Assembly (NCBI GenBank): GCA_013141055.1
Contig: JABFRS010000001.1
Span: 1,612,001-1,676,000 of the forward strand
DNA: 64,000 nucleotides
Direction: 5' to 3'
Source: Cyclobacteriaceae bacterium
Lineage (GTDB): Bacteria > Bacteroidota > Bacteroidia > Cytophagales > Cyclobacteriaceae
The notes beneath the pieces are model-generated. The model made no database searches, was not told where the DNA came from, and saw nothing but the letters and a program-made list of their open reading frames with translations. The stretch's first letter is position 1. Each line of letters begins with the position of its first letter. Shown in pieces: positions 9,170 through 18,715 of the stretch. The position numbers and the translations under genes were made by a program.

Positions 9170-12100
9170 TCATTTTCCAACTTTATGCCCTGTACTCTTA
9201 TTCCACAGTTGATAGATAGCTGGCAATGTCACCAGCGTAAGAATGGTGGCAGAGATTAATCCACAAATCACAACAACCGCCAAAGGCTTTTGTGTCTCCG
9301 ATCCTATCCCCGTTGACAACGCCGCAGGCAGCAATCCTAAGCCCGCCATCAATGCTGTCATGACAACAGGACGAACACGGGTCATCGCTCCTTCAATAAT
9401 GGCTTCTTTCAATTCCAGTCCCTGATCATACATTTTATTAAATACATCTACCATGATCACACCATTCTGAACACAGACACCAAAGAGTGCTATGAATCCA
9501 ACTCCTGCTGAGATGCTGAAATTGATTCCCCCAAAGTAGAGACCCAGGATCCCTCCGATTAAAGCAAAAGGCACATTCAGCAAAACGATACCAGCATACT
9601 TCAATGAATTGAACATGAAGAACAACCACATAAAGATCAACGTAATGGAAATCGGCACTACAATTTTTAATTGATTAGTGGCCCGCACCTGGTTTTCAAA
9701 TTCACCATTCCACGTCATCTGATATCCCTTACCAAGCTTCACAGCTGCACCAACTTTCCCCTGTGCTTCTGCAATGGTGCTTCCCAGATCGCGCCCGCGA
9801 ACGGAGAATTTAATCGGAATGAATCGTTGATTAGCCTCACGATAAACAAAGGCGGGTCCCGTCTGACGAATGATATCAGCTATTTCTGACATAGGAATTT
9901 TTGTTCCATTGGTACACGGAACCATCAGCTTACCAATCTCCTTTTCTGATTTTCTATATTCAGGAGAGAAGCGAACGCGAATATCAAATCTTCTTTCACC
10001 TTCATAAAAAGTAGAAACCTTCTTTCCGCCAACAGCCATCTCGATCAGGTTATTGGCCTCAACCACATTTGCACCGTAGCGAGCCATCTTGAGTCGATTC
10101 AGCTCAACGCGTAATTCAGGCTGACCCAGGCTTTTAAAAATCCCCAGATCCTGAACGCCACGAATCGTTGCCATTATATTTCTTACGCTATCAGCTTTTC
10201 GCTCCAGCACAACAAAGTCATCACCAAAAATCTTGATCGCCATTTCACCCTTTACACCTGAAACAGCCTCCTGAACGTTGTCTGAAATAGGTTGGGAAAA
10301 TCCAAAGACGATACCCGGAAACTCAGCAAGCAATTTATCCTGCATGTCCTTGATGATCTCTTCTTTTGAAACGCCGCGTGTCCAATCATCTTTTGGATAT
10401 AAATCGACGAAGAACTCAACATTGAAGAATCCGGTTGGATCCGTTCCATCATTTGGACGACCATTCTGTGAAATGACACCCTTCACTTCGGGATACTTTG
10501 TAAATATCTGACGCATCTCACCCGAGATCACATTTGCTCTTGAGAACGTGATGCTTTGAGGCATACTTGCTCTTACATAAATTGAACCTTCATTCAATTG
10601 CGGAAGAAATTCTGTTCCCAGCTGACCACCGATTCCAAGACTCACAAGCAACAGAGCAACAGAAAGTCCAATGCTCAGTTTAGGTTTTGAAAGCGACCAT
10701 TCAAGAGCTGGTTTGTAAACTCTCTCAAGTGATTTAACGAGGATATTATCACGCTCTCTTACATTCTTCTTCAATAATATCTGACATAGTACAGGAACAA
10801 GAGTGAGCGTAAAGATCAATGCTCCGGCCAATGCAAACCCAATGGTGTAAGCCAATGGACTGAACATCTTACCCTCCACTTTTTGGAATGCAAAAATTGG
10901 CAAGAGAGCAGTGATAATGATAAGCTTGGAGTATAAAATAGGCTTACCCATTTCAACTGAAATTCTTTTAACCATACCCATTTTTGCCATGGGATTGAAT
11001 TTGGCGAGACCTAATTCATGCTGCCTATGCGCGAGATAAACAAAGACTCCTTCCACCATCACCACCGCACCATCAATGATAATTCCGAAGTCAATAGCAC
11101 CAATAGAAAGAAGATTGGCAGACATGCCTTTGATCTTCATACAAATGAATGCAAACAGCAGCGCCAGCGGAATGATGATCGCCACGATAACGGTTGTTCT
11201 CCAGTCCAAGAGGAAAATGGAAAGAATGAAGGTTACTAATAACATTCCCACTATCAGATTCTCCATGACCGTATGAGTGGTCAGGTTAACAAGAGTCGTG
11301 CGATCATAAAAAACTTTGATCTTTACGCCATCCGGCAATACTCTGCCGTTAAGATCGTCGATGGTAGTATTAAGAAGCTGAAGAACCTCACTTGGATTTT
11401 CTCCCTTGCGAAGAAGAACAATACCCTCCACAACATCCTGTTCATCTCCACGTCCGACTTTCCCAAGTCTTGGCTTATAGGATTCTGTAACCTCAGCAAC
11501 ATCTTTCACGAAAATGGGTGTTCCATTTATGTTCTTAACGATGATTGTTTCGATGTCGGACATTTTTTTGATCAGACCCAGGCCCCGAACTAAAAATGTC
11601 TGTGGACCACTTTCTATTACGTCACCTCCGACGTTTCCATTGTTTTCCTGGACGGCATCAAAAACATCTTCAGCTGAGAATTGATAAGCAATGAGGCGAT
11701 TGGGATCCAATGTCACCTCGAAGATCTTTACCTCACCACCAAAGCTGATCACATCAGCAACGCCTGAAACTCCTTTTAGCCTTTTATCAATTACCCAATC
11801 CTGAATCTCTTTAAGTTCACGTATTGACTTGCCTTCTCCTGCAAGAGTGTACCGGTAAATTTCTCCGGTTGGTCCGGAGGGAGGCTGAACTTCTGCTTCC
11901 GCACCATCAGGCAAAGTGACGTTCTCGATTTGATTATACACTACCTGGCGTGCATAGAAATCATCTACATCATCATCGAAAAAGATCGTTACAACCGAAA
12001 GACCGAAAAGTGAAATCGAACGGAGGCTTGTCTTTTTTGGAACAACATTCAACTCCATTTCTACAGGAATGGTGACGAACTTTTCCATTTCTTCGGCACT

Positions 12101-12277
12101 TCTTCCAGGCCACTGGGTAATGATAACAACACGGGTGTTGATCACATCGGGAAATGCTTCAATAGGCGTCGCTAAAAAACTGCGAATACCCAGCGCGACG
12201 ATAACGAAGGTTCCCATAAAAACAATCATCTTGTTCTTAAGAGAGAATGTTATGATCGACTTGATAAATTTATTCAT
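9170..12277 (-). CDS. czcA: Heavy-metal efflux RND pump, CzcA family
   Basis: Inner-membrane proton-driven pump of the HME-RND family that forms a tripartite exporter with the adaptor and outer-membrane channel encoded upstream. The 1035-residue length is normal. The proton-relay segment in TM4 reads AIDFGIIIDGAVVMVE with D396, D402 and E409. The DFG...DGA...E form is that of the HME1 group (Co, Zn and Cd exporters), whereas CusA-type Cu/Ag pumps have a different TM4 signature. The two large periplasmic loops and twelve hydrophobic segments are intact. It starts 24 nt after czcB and its stop overlaps a possible start of the downstream barrel gene. Metal specificity is inferred from the motif and has not been shown. 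Confidence 0.93.
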   Translation of the reverse strand: MNKFIKSIITFSLKNKMIVFMGTFVIVALGIRSFLATPIEAFPDVINTRVVIITQWPGRSAEEMEKFVTIPVEMELNVVPKKTSLRSISLFGLSVVTIFFDDDVDDFYARQVVYNQIENVTLPDGAEAEVQPPSGPTGEIYRYTLAGEGKSIRELKEIQDWVIDKRLKGVSGVADVISFGGEVKIFEVTLDPNRLIAYQFSAEDVFDAVQENNGNVGGDVIESGPQTFLVRGLGLIKKMSDIETIIVKNINGTPIFVKDVAEVTESYKPRLGKVGRGDEQDVVEGIVLLRKGENPSEVLQLLNTTIDDLNGRVLPDGVKIKVFYDRTTLVNLTTHTVMENLIVGMLLVTFILSIFLLDWRTTVIVAIIIPLALLFAFICMKIKGMSANLLSIGAIDFGIIIDGAVVMVEGVFVYLAHRQHELGLAKFNPMAKMGMVKRISVEMGKPILYSKLIIITALLPIFAFQKVEGKMFSPLAYTIGFALAGALIFTLTLVPVLCQILLKKNVRERDNILVKSLERVYKPALEWSLSKPKLSIGLSVALLLVSLGIGGQLGTEFLPQLNEGSIYVRASMPQSITFSRANVISGEMRQIFTKYPEVKGVISQNGRPNDGTDPTGFFNVEFFVDLYPKDDWTRGVSKEEIIKDMQDKLLAEFPGIVFGFSQPISDNVQEAVSGVKGEMAIKIFGDDFVVLERKADSVRNIMATIRGVQDLGIFKSLGQPELRVELNRLKMARYGANVVEANNLIEMAVGGKKVSTFYEGERRFDIRVRFSPEYRKSEKEIGKLMVPCTNGTKIPMSEIADIIRQTGPAFVYREANQRFIPIKFSVRGRDLGSTIAEAQGKVGAAVKLGKGYQMTWNGEFENQVRATNQLKIVVPISITLIFMWLFFMFNSLKYAGIVLLNVPFALIGGILGLYFGGINFSISAGVGFIALFGVCVQNGVIMVDVFNKMYDQGLELKEAIIEGAMTRVRPVVMTALMAGLGLLPAALSTGIGSETQKPLAVVVICGLISATILTLVTLPAIYQLWNKSTGHKVGK

Positions 12278-12301
12278 GAGTATGAGTCGTGCTGTGAAAC
12301 T

Positions 12302-13417
12302 TTATTTCAGGTTGTAACCGGTTAGTACAAAAAGAGATCCTTCAGCGATGATGCGATCTCCTTCTTTTATACCTCCTTTGATTTCCGTGCTTTGGTTATA
12401 ATTTTTTCCTACCAACACTTTCACTTTTTCAAATGTGTTGTGTTCTACTTCTTTCATAACAAAGTAGTTGTTGTTCTCCAGTACAATGGAGGTTTGAGGA
12501 ACCGCTAATACTCTTACAAGATTCTTTGGGGTGATAATTACATTGGCAAACATTTCAGGCTTCAGCAATCCGTCCTTGTTAACCAATTCTGTTCTGACCC
12601 TGATCACACGGGATTGAGGATCCAGCATAGTGCCGATCTTTTTAATGGAACCTTTAAACTCTTTGTCAGGATAAGCGATGGTTTTAACCGTCACGAGATC
12701 CCCTTCACTTACTTTCGCCATGTCACTTTCATGCACGTTAGCCCATACCCAGATCGTTTCAAGATCACTGATCGTGAAAATATTCATCGCATTGTCGGTA
12801 CGGATCTGAGTTCCTTCATTAATATTTCTTTCTACGATGTATCCGGATCTTGGAGCCACTACCCTGAACATGGCATCAAGTTCTTTGGAAGAGCCTCCGT
12901 ACAGTTCAAGAATCTGCTTTTTTTCATTGAACTCAGACTGATCATTGCTGAAGTCTTTCTGAACTTCAGCATACTCTTTAGCAGACAACATTCCTGATTT
13001 GAACAATTCTGTAGAGCGTGCAAGATTTGATTCTGCTACTTCAAAGTTTGCCTTGGCGATATTGTAATCCCGTTGATAGGTACTGATATCGGTACTGAGA
13101 ATGGTGGCCAGTATTTCACCTTTCTTTATATAATCACCCAGGGAGACATTCACTTTACTGACGCTTCCGCTAACAATCGGATATACACGAACGACGTTAT
13201 TCTCATCGAAGCTTACCTCTCCAACAGCCGCGAACTCATCCATAGCAGGAATGCTGCGGGCGGTATCAATCTGAACATATTTTAGCTGCTCATCTGTAAA
13301 TGAAATTTTGTTAGAGGCTTCCTTTACTTCCGGCTTTTTCTCCTCTTTTTTTGAACACGCTCCTATTAAAATCAATAGAGCAAAAAAGTAACTTGTCTTT
13401 ATCATAGTAGCGGGCAT
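12302..13417 (-). CDS. czcB: Efflux RND periplasmic adaptor, CzcB family lipoprotein
   Basis: Membrane-fusion protein that links the inner-membrane pump to the outer-membrane channel. The N-terminus has a lipobox (LIGAC, Cys21 with the chosen start), so it is probably lipid-anchored in the periplasm. The order is a beta-barrel lead-in, a lipoyl/biotinyl half with VSLGDYIKKGEILATI, a helical hairpin at about 110-170, the second lipoyl half (PRSGYIVERNINEGTQI), then beta-barrel and membrane-proximal domains. The ATG at 13417 overlaps the czcC stop as TAATG. A second ATG four codons on (MIKTSYFF) is an alternative that gives a cleaner signal peptide. There is no His-rich N-terminal metal-binding segment like that of some CzcB proteins. 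Confidence 0.9.
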   Translation of the reverse strand: MPATMIKTSYFFALLILIGACSKKEEKKPEVKEASNKISFTDEQLKYVQIDTARSIPAMDEFAAVGEVSFDENNVVRVYPIVSGSVSKVNVSLGDYIKKGEILATILSTDISTYQRDYNIAKANFEVAESNLARSTELFKSGMLSAKEYAEVQKDFSNDQSEFNEKKQILELYGGSSKELDAMFRVVAPRSGYIVERNINEGTQIRTDNAMNIFTISDLETIWVWANVHESDMAKVSEGDLVTVKTIAYPDKEFKGSIKKIGTMLDPQSRVIRVRTELVNKDGLLKPEMFANVIITPKNLVRVLAVPQTSIVLENNNYFVMKEVEHNTFEKVKVLVGKNYNQSTEIKGGIKEGDRIIAEGSLFVLTGYNLK

Positions 13418-14667
13418 TAATAGTCAATTAAAGTTTGGCCGACGGAAAAATTTAATTCATTTACATTATTCAGATACTGTTGCTTCAGCTCTATCAGCTG
13501 AATGTTAGTCAGAATAAAAATGCGTTGTTGATCGATAAACTGAAGCAAGCTGATGTTGCGCTTCTGAAAATTCTGATTCGTGCTTTTATTCAAATCTGCC
13601 AGACGATCGAGAAATTGAATATTATAATTCAGCAAACCTGAATTTGAATTTTTATATCTGTTGTAGGCAGCGATCACTTCATTTCGCGCCTGATTTTCAA
13701 GTTGCTTGAACTGAATATCAGATTGAGCAATGGACATTTTAGCTTGCTTGATGCGTCCCTGATTATGATCGAATATTGGAAGGAAGAGCTCTGTCGTAAA
13801 TCCGTGATAAGGACGGATGTAATTACTTCCCCTGTCATAAGGCTGATATCCAAACTTGATATCCGGCATCCCGGAAGACTGCTGAAGCTTTAAATTTCTT
13901 TGCTGATACCGGATGTTGATCTTGGCTGCCTGAAGATCAGGACGGGTTTCCACTGCTTGTGTTGCTAAATAGGCAGGATCAAATTCTTCTGACACTACGG
14001 GTATCCTTTGTTCAACATAAAACACTGTGTCCTGCGGAAAACGCAATAATGTTCTCAGTTCACTGCTGACTGTTTCTTTCTGATTGAAGTTTTCAATTGC
14101 ATCTGCTTTCACATCAAGGTATTCAGCTTCAAGGCGAACCGCCTCAATTGTTGAGATCGCTCCTACTTCAAGTTGCTTGCGGGTCGCATCCATTAACTTA
14201 TTGTAATTCAGTATTACCTGCTGATAGAGAATTTGTTTTGATTGAAGAGCAGCGAGGTCACTGTATTTGCTACCAAGTTCATAGAGAAGGCTACGGATGA
14301 CATCTTCCATTTGCTTCTCAGCCATTTCAACACCAATTCTGGCAAGTCTTACGGAGTTTGTGTGCTTTCCTGCAATCGAGAACGTTTGTTCAAACTGCCA
14401 CAAGGATTGGTTTCGTAAAGCGAAGTATTCATTTGTCTCCTGGTTGTACATGTCCCCGTTCACAATAAAGTTGGGGTTATTCCAAACCTTTGCCTGAATT
14501 ACTTTTGCTTTGGCAATGTTGATTTCATAATAAGATGCCAACATGCTAAGATTATAATTCAGCATTCTCTGTTTTGCTTCCTGATAGCTCAGCACGGTAT
14601 CACGCGATTGCGCTTTCACAAGCGACACGATCGAAGCAAAAATCAAAAGACATGCAAATCTTTTCAT
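13417..14667 (-). CDS. czcC: Outer-membrane efflux factor, CzcC/TolC family
   Basis: A 416-residue outer-membrane channel of the TolC superfamily, the exit duct of the tripartite metal exporter. It has a signal peptide (MKRFACLLIFASIVSLVKAQ) and two homologous helical halves, each with long heptad-like coiled-coil stretches and short strand segments, for example ATRKQLEVGAISTIEAVRLE in the first half and a region with Q-rich helices near 300-350 in the second. The stop overlaps the czcB start (TAATG), so translation of the three pump genes is tightly linked. The order C-B-A is the classical czc order. The small secreted protein gene begins the cluster 96 nt upstream. Confidence 0.9.
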   Translation of the reverse strand: MKRFACLLIFASIVSLVKAQSRDTVLSYQEAKQRMLNYNLSMLASYYEINIAKAKVIQAKVWNNPNFIVNGDMYNQETNEYFALRNQSLWQFEQTFSIAGKHTNSVRLARIGVEMAEKQMEDVIRSLLYELGSKYSDLAALQSKQILYQQVILNYNKLMDATRKQLEVGAISTIEAVRLEAEYLDVKADAIENFNQKETVSSELRTLLRFPQDTVFYVEQRIPVVSEEFDPAYLATQAVETRPDLQAAKINIRYQQRNLKLQQSSGMPDIKFGYQPYDRGSNYIRPYHGFTTELFLPIFDHNQGRIKQAKMSIAQSDIQFKQLENQARNEVIAAYNRYKNSNSGLLNYNIQFLDRLADLNKSTNQNFQKRNISLLQFIDQQRIFILTNIQLIELKQQYLNNVNELNFSVGQTLIDY

Positions 14668-14763
14668 ACGATAAAATTGAAAAACTGATAAATAAATTAT
14701 GATCTATTGACACACGGTCAATTGTTCACGCTGGCGGAATCGCCAAAAGAAAATGGGGTGGAC

Positions 14764-15099
14764 TTAAATGATAATCGCTCCGAAATCAATAAATAATTTC
14801 TTGGAGGGGAGATTTAATTGATCAGCCTTTAAGTAGGCTTCATGCTCTCTGAGTGAAAGCTGATGGAAATAATAGTGAGGAGTCTGTTGGCAGAAAAGAG
14901 TGGTGTTGGACCGGCTCTCTTCCTGAAATGTAATTTTTACGCTTTCACGAAATTCATGTGCATTTGCCTGTGAAAATTCAACAAATTGAGCTTTTTCCTG
15001 CGGAACTTTTACCGCCTTCTCCACCTGGGAAAAGCTCCTGGATGAACACAGCAGTGTCAGCAGGATGAGTGTGAGCGATAAAAGCCTTTTGATTTTCAC
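14764..15099 (-). CDS. Small secreted protein at head of the czc cluster, paralog of 7980-8318
   Basis: A 111-residue GTG-started protein with a signal peptide (MKIKRLLSLTLILLTLLCSS, cleavage probably after FSQ). It is not a family I can name. It shares with the protein at 7980-8318 a HEFR motif, similar size and start codon, and a closing S-x-KLF-[IL]-D segment (SKKLFIDFGAIII here). A His/Cys-containing middle (LFCQQTPHYYFHQL) could bind metal, but that is speculation. It is the first gene of the minus-strand run that continues into czcCBA, and may be transcribed with them. A small TGGCG-GAAT-CGCCA hairpin lies between it and czcC at 14732-14745. Confidence 0.6.
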   Translation of the reverse strand: MKIKRLLSLTLILLTLLCSSRSFSQVEKAVKVPQEKAQFVEFSQANAHEFRESVKITFQEESRSNTTLFCQQTPHYYFHQLSLREHEAYLKADQLNLPSKKLFIDFGAIII

Positions 15100-15327
15100 G
15101 TCGTAAATCTAGTTATATTTTGAAATTATAGGACAGCCAAAATGAAAGAGGCTTCGAAGCAAACCTTGGTCATAAACTCGCAAACGTTTGAACCCATCCC
15201 CATTAGATTCTGCGATGACAAAAATGTCACTCATAAGAGGTACATAATTTTTAGAACATTGAAAATTTCATTTCAGGGTTCTATTCTTGTCAGCAAGAAA
15301 ACCGGCATTTCCTTAGATTAGGCCTTT

Positions 15328-16047
15328 ATGAACATCGCAATAGATATTGGCAACACTTCAATAAAAGCAGGAGTTTTCGATCAAAGCTTCTTATTGAAGA
15401 AACACACGGTCACCGGTCTGTCAGAACTCTATTCATTACTAAATGAAATTCAACCCGAAAACCTTATCGTGAGCTCTGTAAGAAATAACGGAGAAGAAGT
15501 CCTGGCTGACCATTCAATAAATGGCGCCAAATTAATTTTGAATTCAAAACTTTCTCTCCCTATTCTTAATCACTATGACACACCTGAAACTTTGGGTGTT
15601 GATCGAATTGCAGCAGCCTGTGGAGCCAATATGATGTTTCCTAAACAAAATGTGCTTGTTATTGATGCCGGAACCTGCATCAACTATGAATTCATTAATA
15701 ACAAAGGTGAATATAAAGGCGGGGCGATCTCACCCGGTGTGCAGATGCGCTTTGAAGCGATGCATCATTTTACAGCCAAATTACCTAACGCGACTCCTAC
15801 CCAGAATTTCCCCCTGACAGGAAGCAATACATTGACATCCCTTCAAAGTGGGGTGATGAATGGGGTACTTGAAGAAATAAAAGGAACCATTGCCCGTTAC
15901 CAATCTGAATACCACGATCTGAGGGTGATTTTGTGCGGCGGGGATGCTCATTTTTTTGAAAACCATCTGAATCCTACCATCTTTGTGGCCCCCGATCTGG
16001 TTTTAATGGGCCTGAACAGCATTCTGTTATATAATGTCACTTCGTAA
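15328..16047 (+). CDS. coaX: Type III pantothenate kinase
   Basis: Catalyses ATP-dependent phosphorylation of pantothenate, the first committed step of coenzyme A synthesis. This type is not inhibited by CoA. The N-terminal phosphate motif IAIDIGNTSIKAGVF lies at residues 3-17. GVDRIAAACGA (about 92-102) and IDAGTCINYEF (about 112-122) are the conserved ASKHA-fold motifs, with GGAISPGVQMRF following. The closing GGDAHFFE segment is also conserved. The length of 239 residues is typical. Its last 14 bases overlap the start of the next gene, so the two are very probably co-transcribed. The upstream 228-nt gap has no clear promoter match. Confidence 0.95.
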   Translation: MNIAIDIGNTSIKAGVFDQSFLLKKHTVTGLSELYSLLNEIQPENLIVSSVRNNGEEVLADHSINGAKLILNSKLSLPILNHYDTPETLGVDRIAAACGANMMFPKQNVLVIDAGTCINYEFINNKGEYKGGAISPGVQMRFEAMHHFTAKLPNATPTQNFPLTGSNTLTSLQSGVMNGVLEEIKGTIARYQSEYHDLRVILCGGDAHFFENHLNPTIFVAPDLVLMGLNSILLYNVTS

Positions 16048-17308
16048 AATTCAATTCTGCCTTCTGATAAGTTTCCTGTTGTACAGCTCACTAGCGGCAG
16101 GGCAGGCAGCACGCAGCCCTTTTTCATCCTTTGGTGTAGGTGAGCAATTCAGTACCGCATTGACCCAGAATATGGGAATGGGAGGCACAGGTATCAGTAA
16201 TCATACTTACTGGTATGTCAACAATATGAACCCCTCGTTGCTGGTTTATAATCGCCTTACTACGTTCCAGGCAGGTATAATTGGAGAGCAAAGAACCCAG
16301 AATTCAAGTACCGGAAGTGAAAACAGTGGAAGTGGTAATCTGAATTACCTTGCCCTGGCTATCCCTATCAAACTCAACAAATGGACTACCTCCCTGACCT
16401 TAATGCCTTATACAAGGAATAACTTCCTTTTAAAGTACTCAGCCCCCATAAACAATGACCCCAATAATTTTGTAAATGTTACAGAGCAAGGCTCAGGAGG
16501 CGTAAATCAGGTTACATGGTCTAATGGAGTAAGTGTAAATGACAACTTTCGTGTCGGGTTGAAATCTGCTTACCTGTTCGGAGCCGTGATAAATGAATTC
16601 ACGAATGTTATTACCAACTTCCCGATTGCAGTCGCTCCAAGTGTTTACGAAAGAAGTTCTGTTTCAGGCTTTCAATTCTCCCCTGCTGCCTCCTATCATA
16701 TTGATTCTCTGTTTAACAATAAATACAGGCTTAACTTCGGAGCCGTTTATGATTTTGGAACTACATTAAACACAACATTCTTTCAACGATTGGATCGCCT
16801 CAATTCTTCCGGTCAGATCATTGATTCTGCTGCACTCATTCCAAACAAGCCAGGAAAAATAACCCTTCCGCAAAGCGTTGCATTCGGAGTTTCAATTTCA
16901 AGAGCCAGTAAATGGACCGCATCTCTTGATGGATTTTATTCAGACTATTCAAGCTACAGAGCACTTGATGGTACAAATCCGTATAGTGGTTCAAACTGGA
17001 GAGTAGGAGCAGGATTTGAATTGATTCCTGATGGAGCTTCACTTAGCAGCTACCTGAAGCGCGCTACGTACCGAACAGGTGTAAGCTATGAAAATTACCC
17101 CTATTTGGTGAATGGCAACGGGGTTAAGGATTTTGGCATTACTTTTGGATTATCCCTCCCGGTGGGCAGATATTCGAGTTTGGACGTTGCTTTGAAAGTG
17201 GGGAAAAAGGGTGATAAGGCTTTAAATAATATTGAAGAGAATTATTTAAAACTTTATTTTGGCATAACATTTATGGATCAATGGTTTATTAAAAGAAGAT
17301 TTGACTAA
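16034..17308 (+). CDS. Outer-membrane beta-barrel protein (porin-like) downstream of coaX
   Basis: A 424-residue exported protein with a signal peptide ending near residue 24 (SSLAAGQ). The mature N-terminus has a FSSFGVGEQF...NMGMGGTGIS stretch followed by WYVNNMNPS, a layout seen in FadL/PorV-like Bacteroidota barrels. The rest alternates in strand-like segments and ends with LYFGITFMDQWFIKRRFD. It overlaps coaX by 14 nt and is followed at once by a TPR protein gene and then lptC. From memory, Bacteroidota commonly keep this arrangement near coaX. A role in outer-membrane biogenesis is inferred from neighbours, and the precise substrate is unknown. Confidence 0.7.
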   Translation: MSLRKIQFCLLISFLLYSSLAAGQAARSPFSSFGVGEQFSTALTQNMGMGGTGISNHTYWYVNNMNPSLLVYNRLTTFQAGIIGEQRTQNSSTGSENSGSGNLNYLALAIPIKLNKWTTSLTLMPYTRNNFLLKYSAPINNDPNNFVNVTEQGSGGVNQVTWSNGVSVNDNFRVGLKSAYLFGAVINEFTNVITNFPIAVAPSVYERSSVSGFQFSPAASYHIDSLFNNKYRLNFGAVYDFGTTLNTTFFQRLDRLNSSGQIIDSAALIPNKPGKITLPQSVAFGVSISRASKWTASLDGFYSDYSSYRALDGTNPYSGSNWRVGAGFELIPDGASLSSYLKRATYRTGVSYENYPYLVNGNGVKDFGITFGLSLPVGRYSSLDVALKVGKKGDKALNNIEENYLKLYFGITFMDQWFIKRRFD

Positions 17309-17327
17309 CAGTAACTCAACAACAACT

Positions 17328-18656
17328 ATGAAATTGAAATTAATAACAATGGCTCTTGTGGCAATGTGCTTTGCAGCAGCACACACTACGGCCGTTGCTC
17401 AGTGCAAAGAATTCATCTGGCCAGAGAACAGGGCAAAGGCTGATGAAAGTGTGGCCTTATGGTCTGACGCGATCAAGCAAGGTCACTATCGTTCTGCAAC
17501 TCCTGGCATTCAGTGGATGCTTGCTAATGCTCCTAAATGGAACACAAAGCTTTACATTGATGGCGCTGACATCTATGATAAGCTGACTGAAAAGGAAACA
17601 GACCCAACAAAGAAGAAGGTATTATTAGATTCATTGATGATGATCTATGATATGCGCATTCAAAATTGCGGAGACGAAGTTAATGTCACTAACCGCAAGG
17701 TGTATGCTTCTTATAAATACAACTTCAAATCAAAAGAAAATCTGCCAGCACTATTGGCTGCTTATGATAAGGTCTTTGAAATGAGTGGCAATAAAGTAAC
17801 TGATGGAAATCTGGTTGCCTACATGACAGTCGTTAAAAATAATCAGACCCTTTTCAAGAATCTTACAGATGAACAAATCCTGGCTCGTTATGATAAGATC
17901 ATTGCGGTAACTGATGCCAAAATTGCAGCAGCAACAAAACCAGAAGATGTTACCAAGCTTAAAGGATTTAAGGATGCGGTTGACGGAATCCTGACCGGCC
18001 TTGTCAAGGTGGATTGTGATTTCGTGAAAAAGAATCTTGCTCCTAAGTTCAAACAGAATCCTGATGACCTTGGATTGGCTAAAAAAATCTTCAATTTCAT
18101 GTTGCAAGGTAAATGTACTGATGATCCGCTTTGGCTGGAATCACTTGAAGCGATTGATCGTCTGAACACTGAAAAAGATTTTGGTTTGAAGAAGACCCTT
18201 GCTGGTAGATATCTTGCCGCTGGTGATCTGGCAAAAGCCGCAGCCAAATACAAAGAAGCTTTGGAGATTGCTAACAACAACAAAGACAAGTCTGAAGCTA
18301 CTATGTACCTTGGAATGATTGAATCCAAGAATGGGAATTATGCTTCTGCCCGCGAAACATATCGCCAGGCAGCGAGTCTTGATGCATCCAACAAGGAAGC
18401 TTACGAAAAGATCGGTGACCTTTATTACAACAGCTTTGATAACTGCTCCAAGAAACAATCACAGGCTGAGGATCGCCTCATCTACATTGCAGCTTATGAT
18501 ATGTATCAGCGCGCTGGCAACAGCCAGTTGATGTCAAGAGCAAAAGCTCAGTTCCCTTCAAAAGAAGATATCTTCCTTTTGAACTGGCTGGTCGGATCTA
18601 ACCAGCAAGTGAAGTGCTGGATCAATGAAACCGTAAGTCTTAGAACAAGAGATTAA
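17328..18656 (+). CDS. TPR-repeat secreted protein
   Basis: A periplasmic protein of about 442 residues with an N-terminal signal peptide (MKLKLITMALVAMCFAAAHT, cleavage after AVAQ). The C-terminal part has at least two tetratricopeptide-like units (GRYLAAGDLAKAAAKYKEAL and MIESKNGNYASARETYRQAA, about residues 290-360) that mediate protein contacts. I chose the ATG at 17328 because it begins the signal peptide; a TTG 27 bases upstream would add an unlikely polar leader and overlap the preceding gene. It lies between a beta-barrel gene and lptC, with a terminator after it, so it probably ends the coaX transcript. Precise function is not known. Confidence 0.75.
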   Translation: MKLKLITMALVAMCFAAAHTTAVAQCKEFIWPENRAKADESVALWSDAIKQGHYRSATPGIQWMLANAPKWNTKLYIDGADIYDKLTEKETDPTKKKVLLDSLMMIYDMRIQNCGDEVNVTNRKVYASYKYNFKSKENLPALLAAYDKVFEMSGNKVTDGNLVAYMTVVKNNQTLFKNLTDEQILARYDKIIAVTDAKIAAATKPEDVTKLKGFKDAVDGILTGLVKVDCDFVKKNLAPKFKQNPDDLGLAKKIFNFMLQGKCTDDPLWLESLEAIDRLNTEKDFGLKKTLAGRYLAAGDLAKAAAKYKEALEIANNNKDKSEATMYLGMIESKNGNYASARETYRQAASLDASNKEAYEKIGDLYYNSFDNCSKKQSQAEDRLIYIAAYDMYQRAGNSQLMSRAKAQFPSKEDIFLLNWLVGSNQQVKCWINETVSLRTRD

Positions 18657-18673
18657 TTTATCATGTAAATATT

Positions 18674-18706
18674 AAAGGCCTCCCGAGATTTCGGGGGGCC
18701 TTTTCA
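18674..18706 (+). terminator. Rho-independent terminator after the TPR gene
   Basis: AAAGGCCTCCC pairs with GGGGGGCCTTT around a GAGATTTC loop, and a short T-run follows. It separates the coaX-TPR run from lptC. Confidence 0.8.
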
Positions 18707-18715
18707 TTTAAGCTT

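Noticed and set aside
14732..14745. TGGCG-GAAT-CGCCA hairpin between the small protein gene and czcC as a terminator
   Set aside because: The stem is only 5 bp and there is no T-run on the minus strand after it; at most a leader hairpin.
17888..18328. 146-residue minus-strand frame inside the TPR protein gene
   Set aside because: It lies wholly inside a gene with clear signal peptide and TPR repeats on the plus strand.
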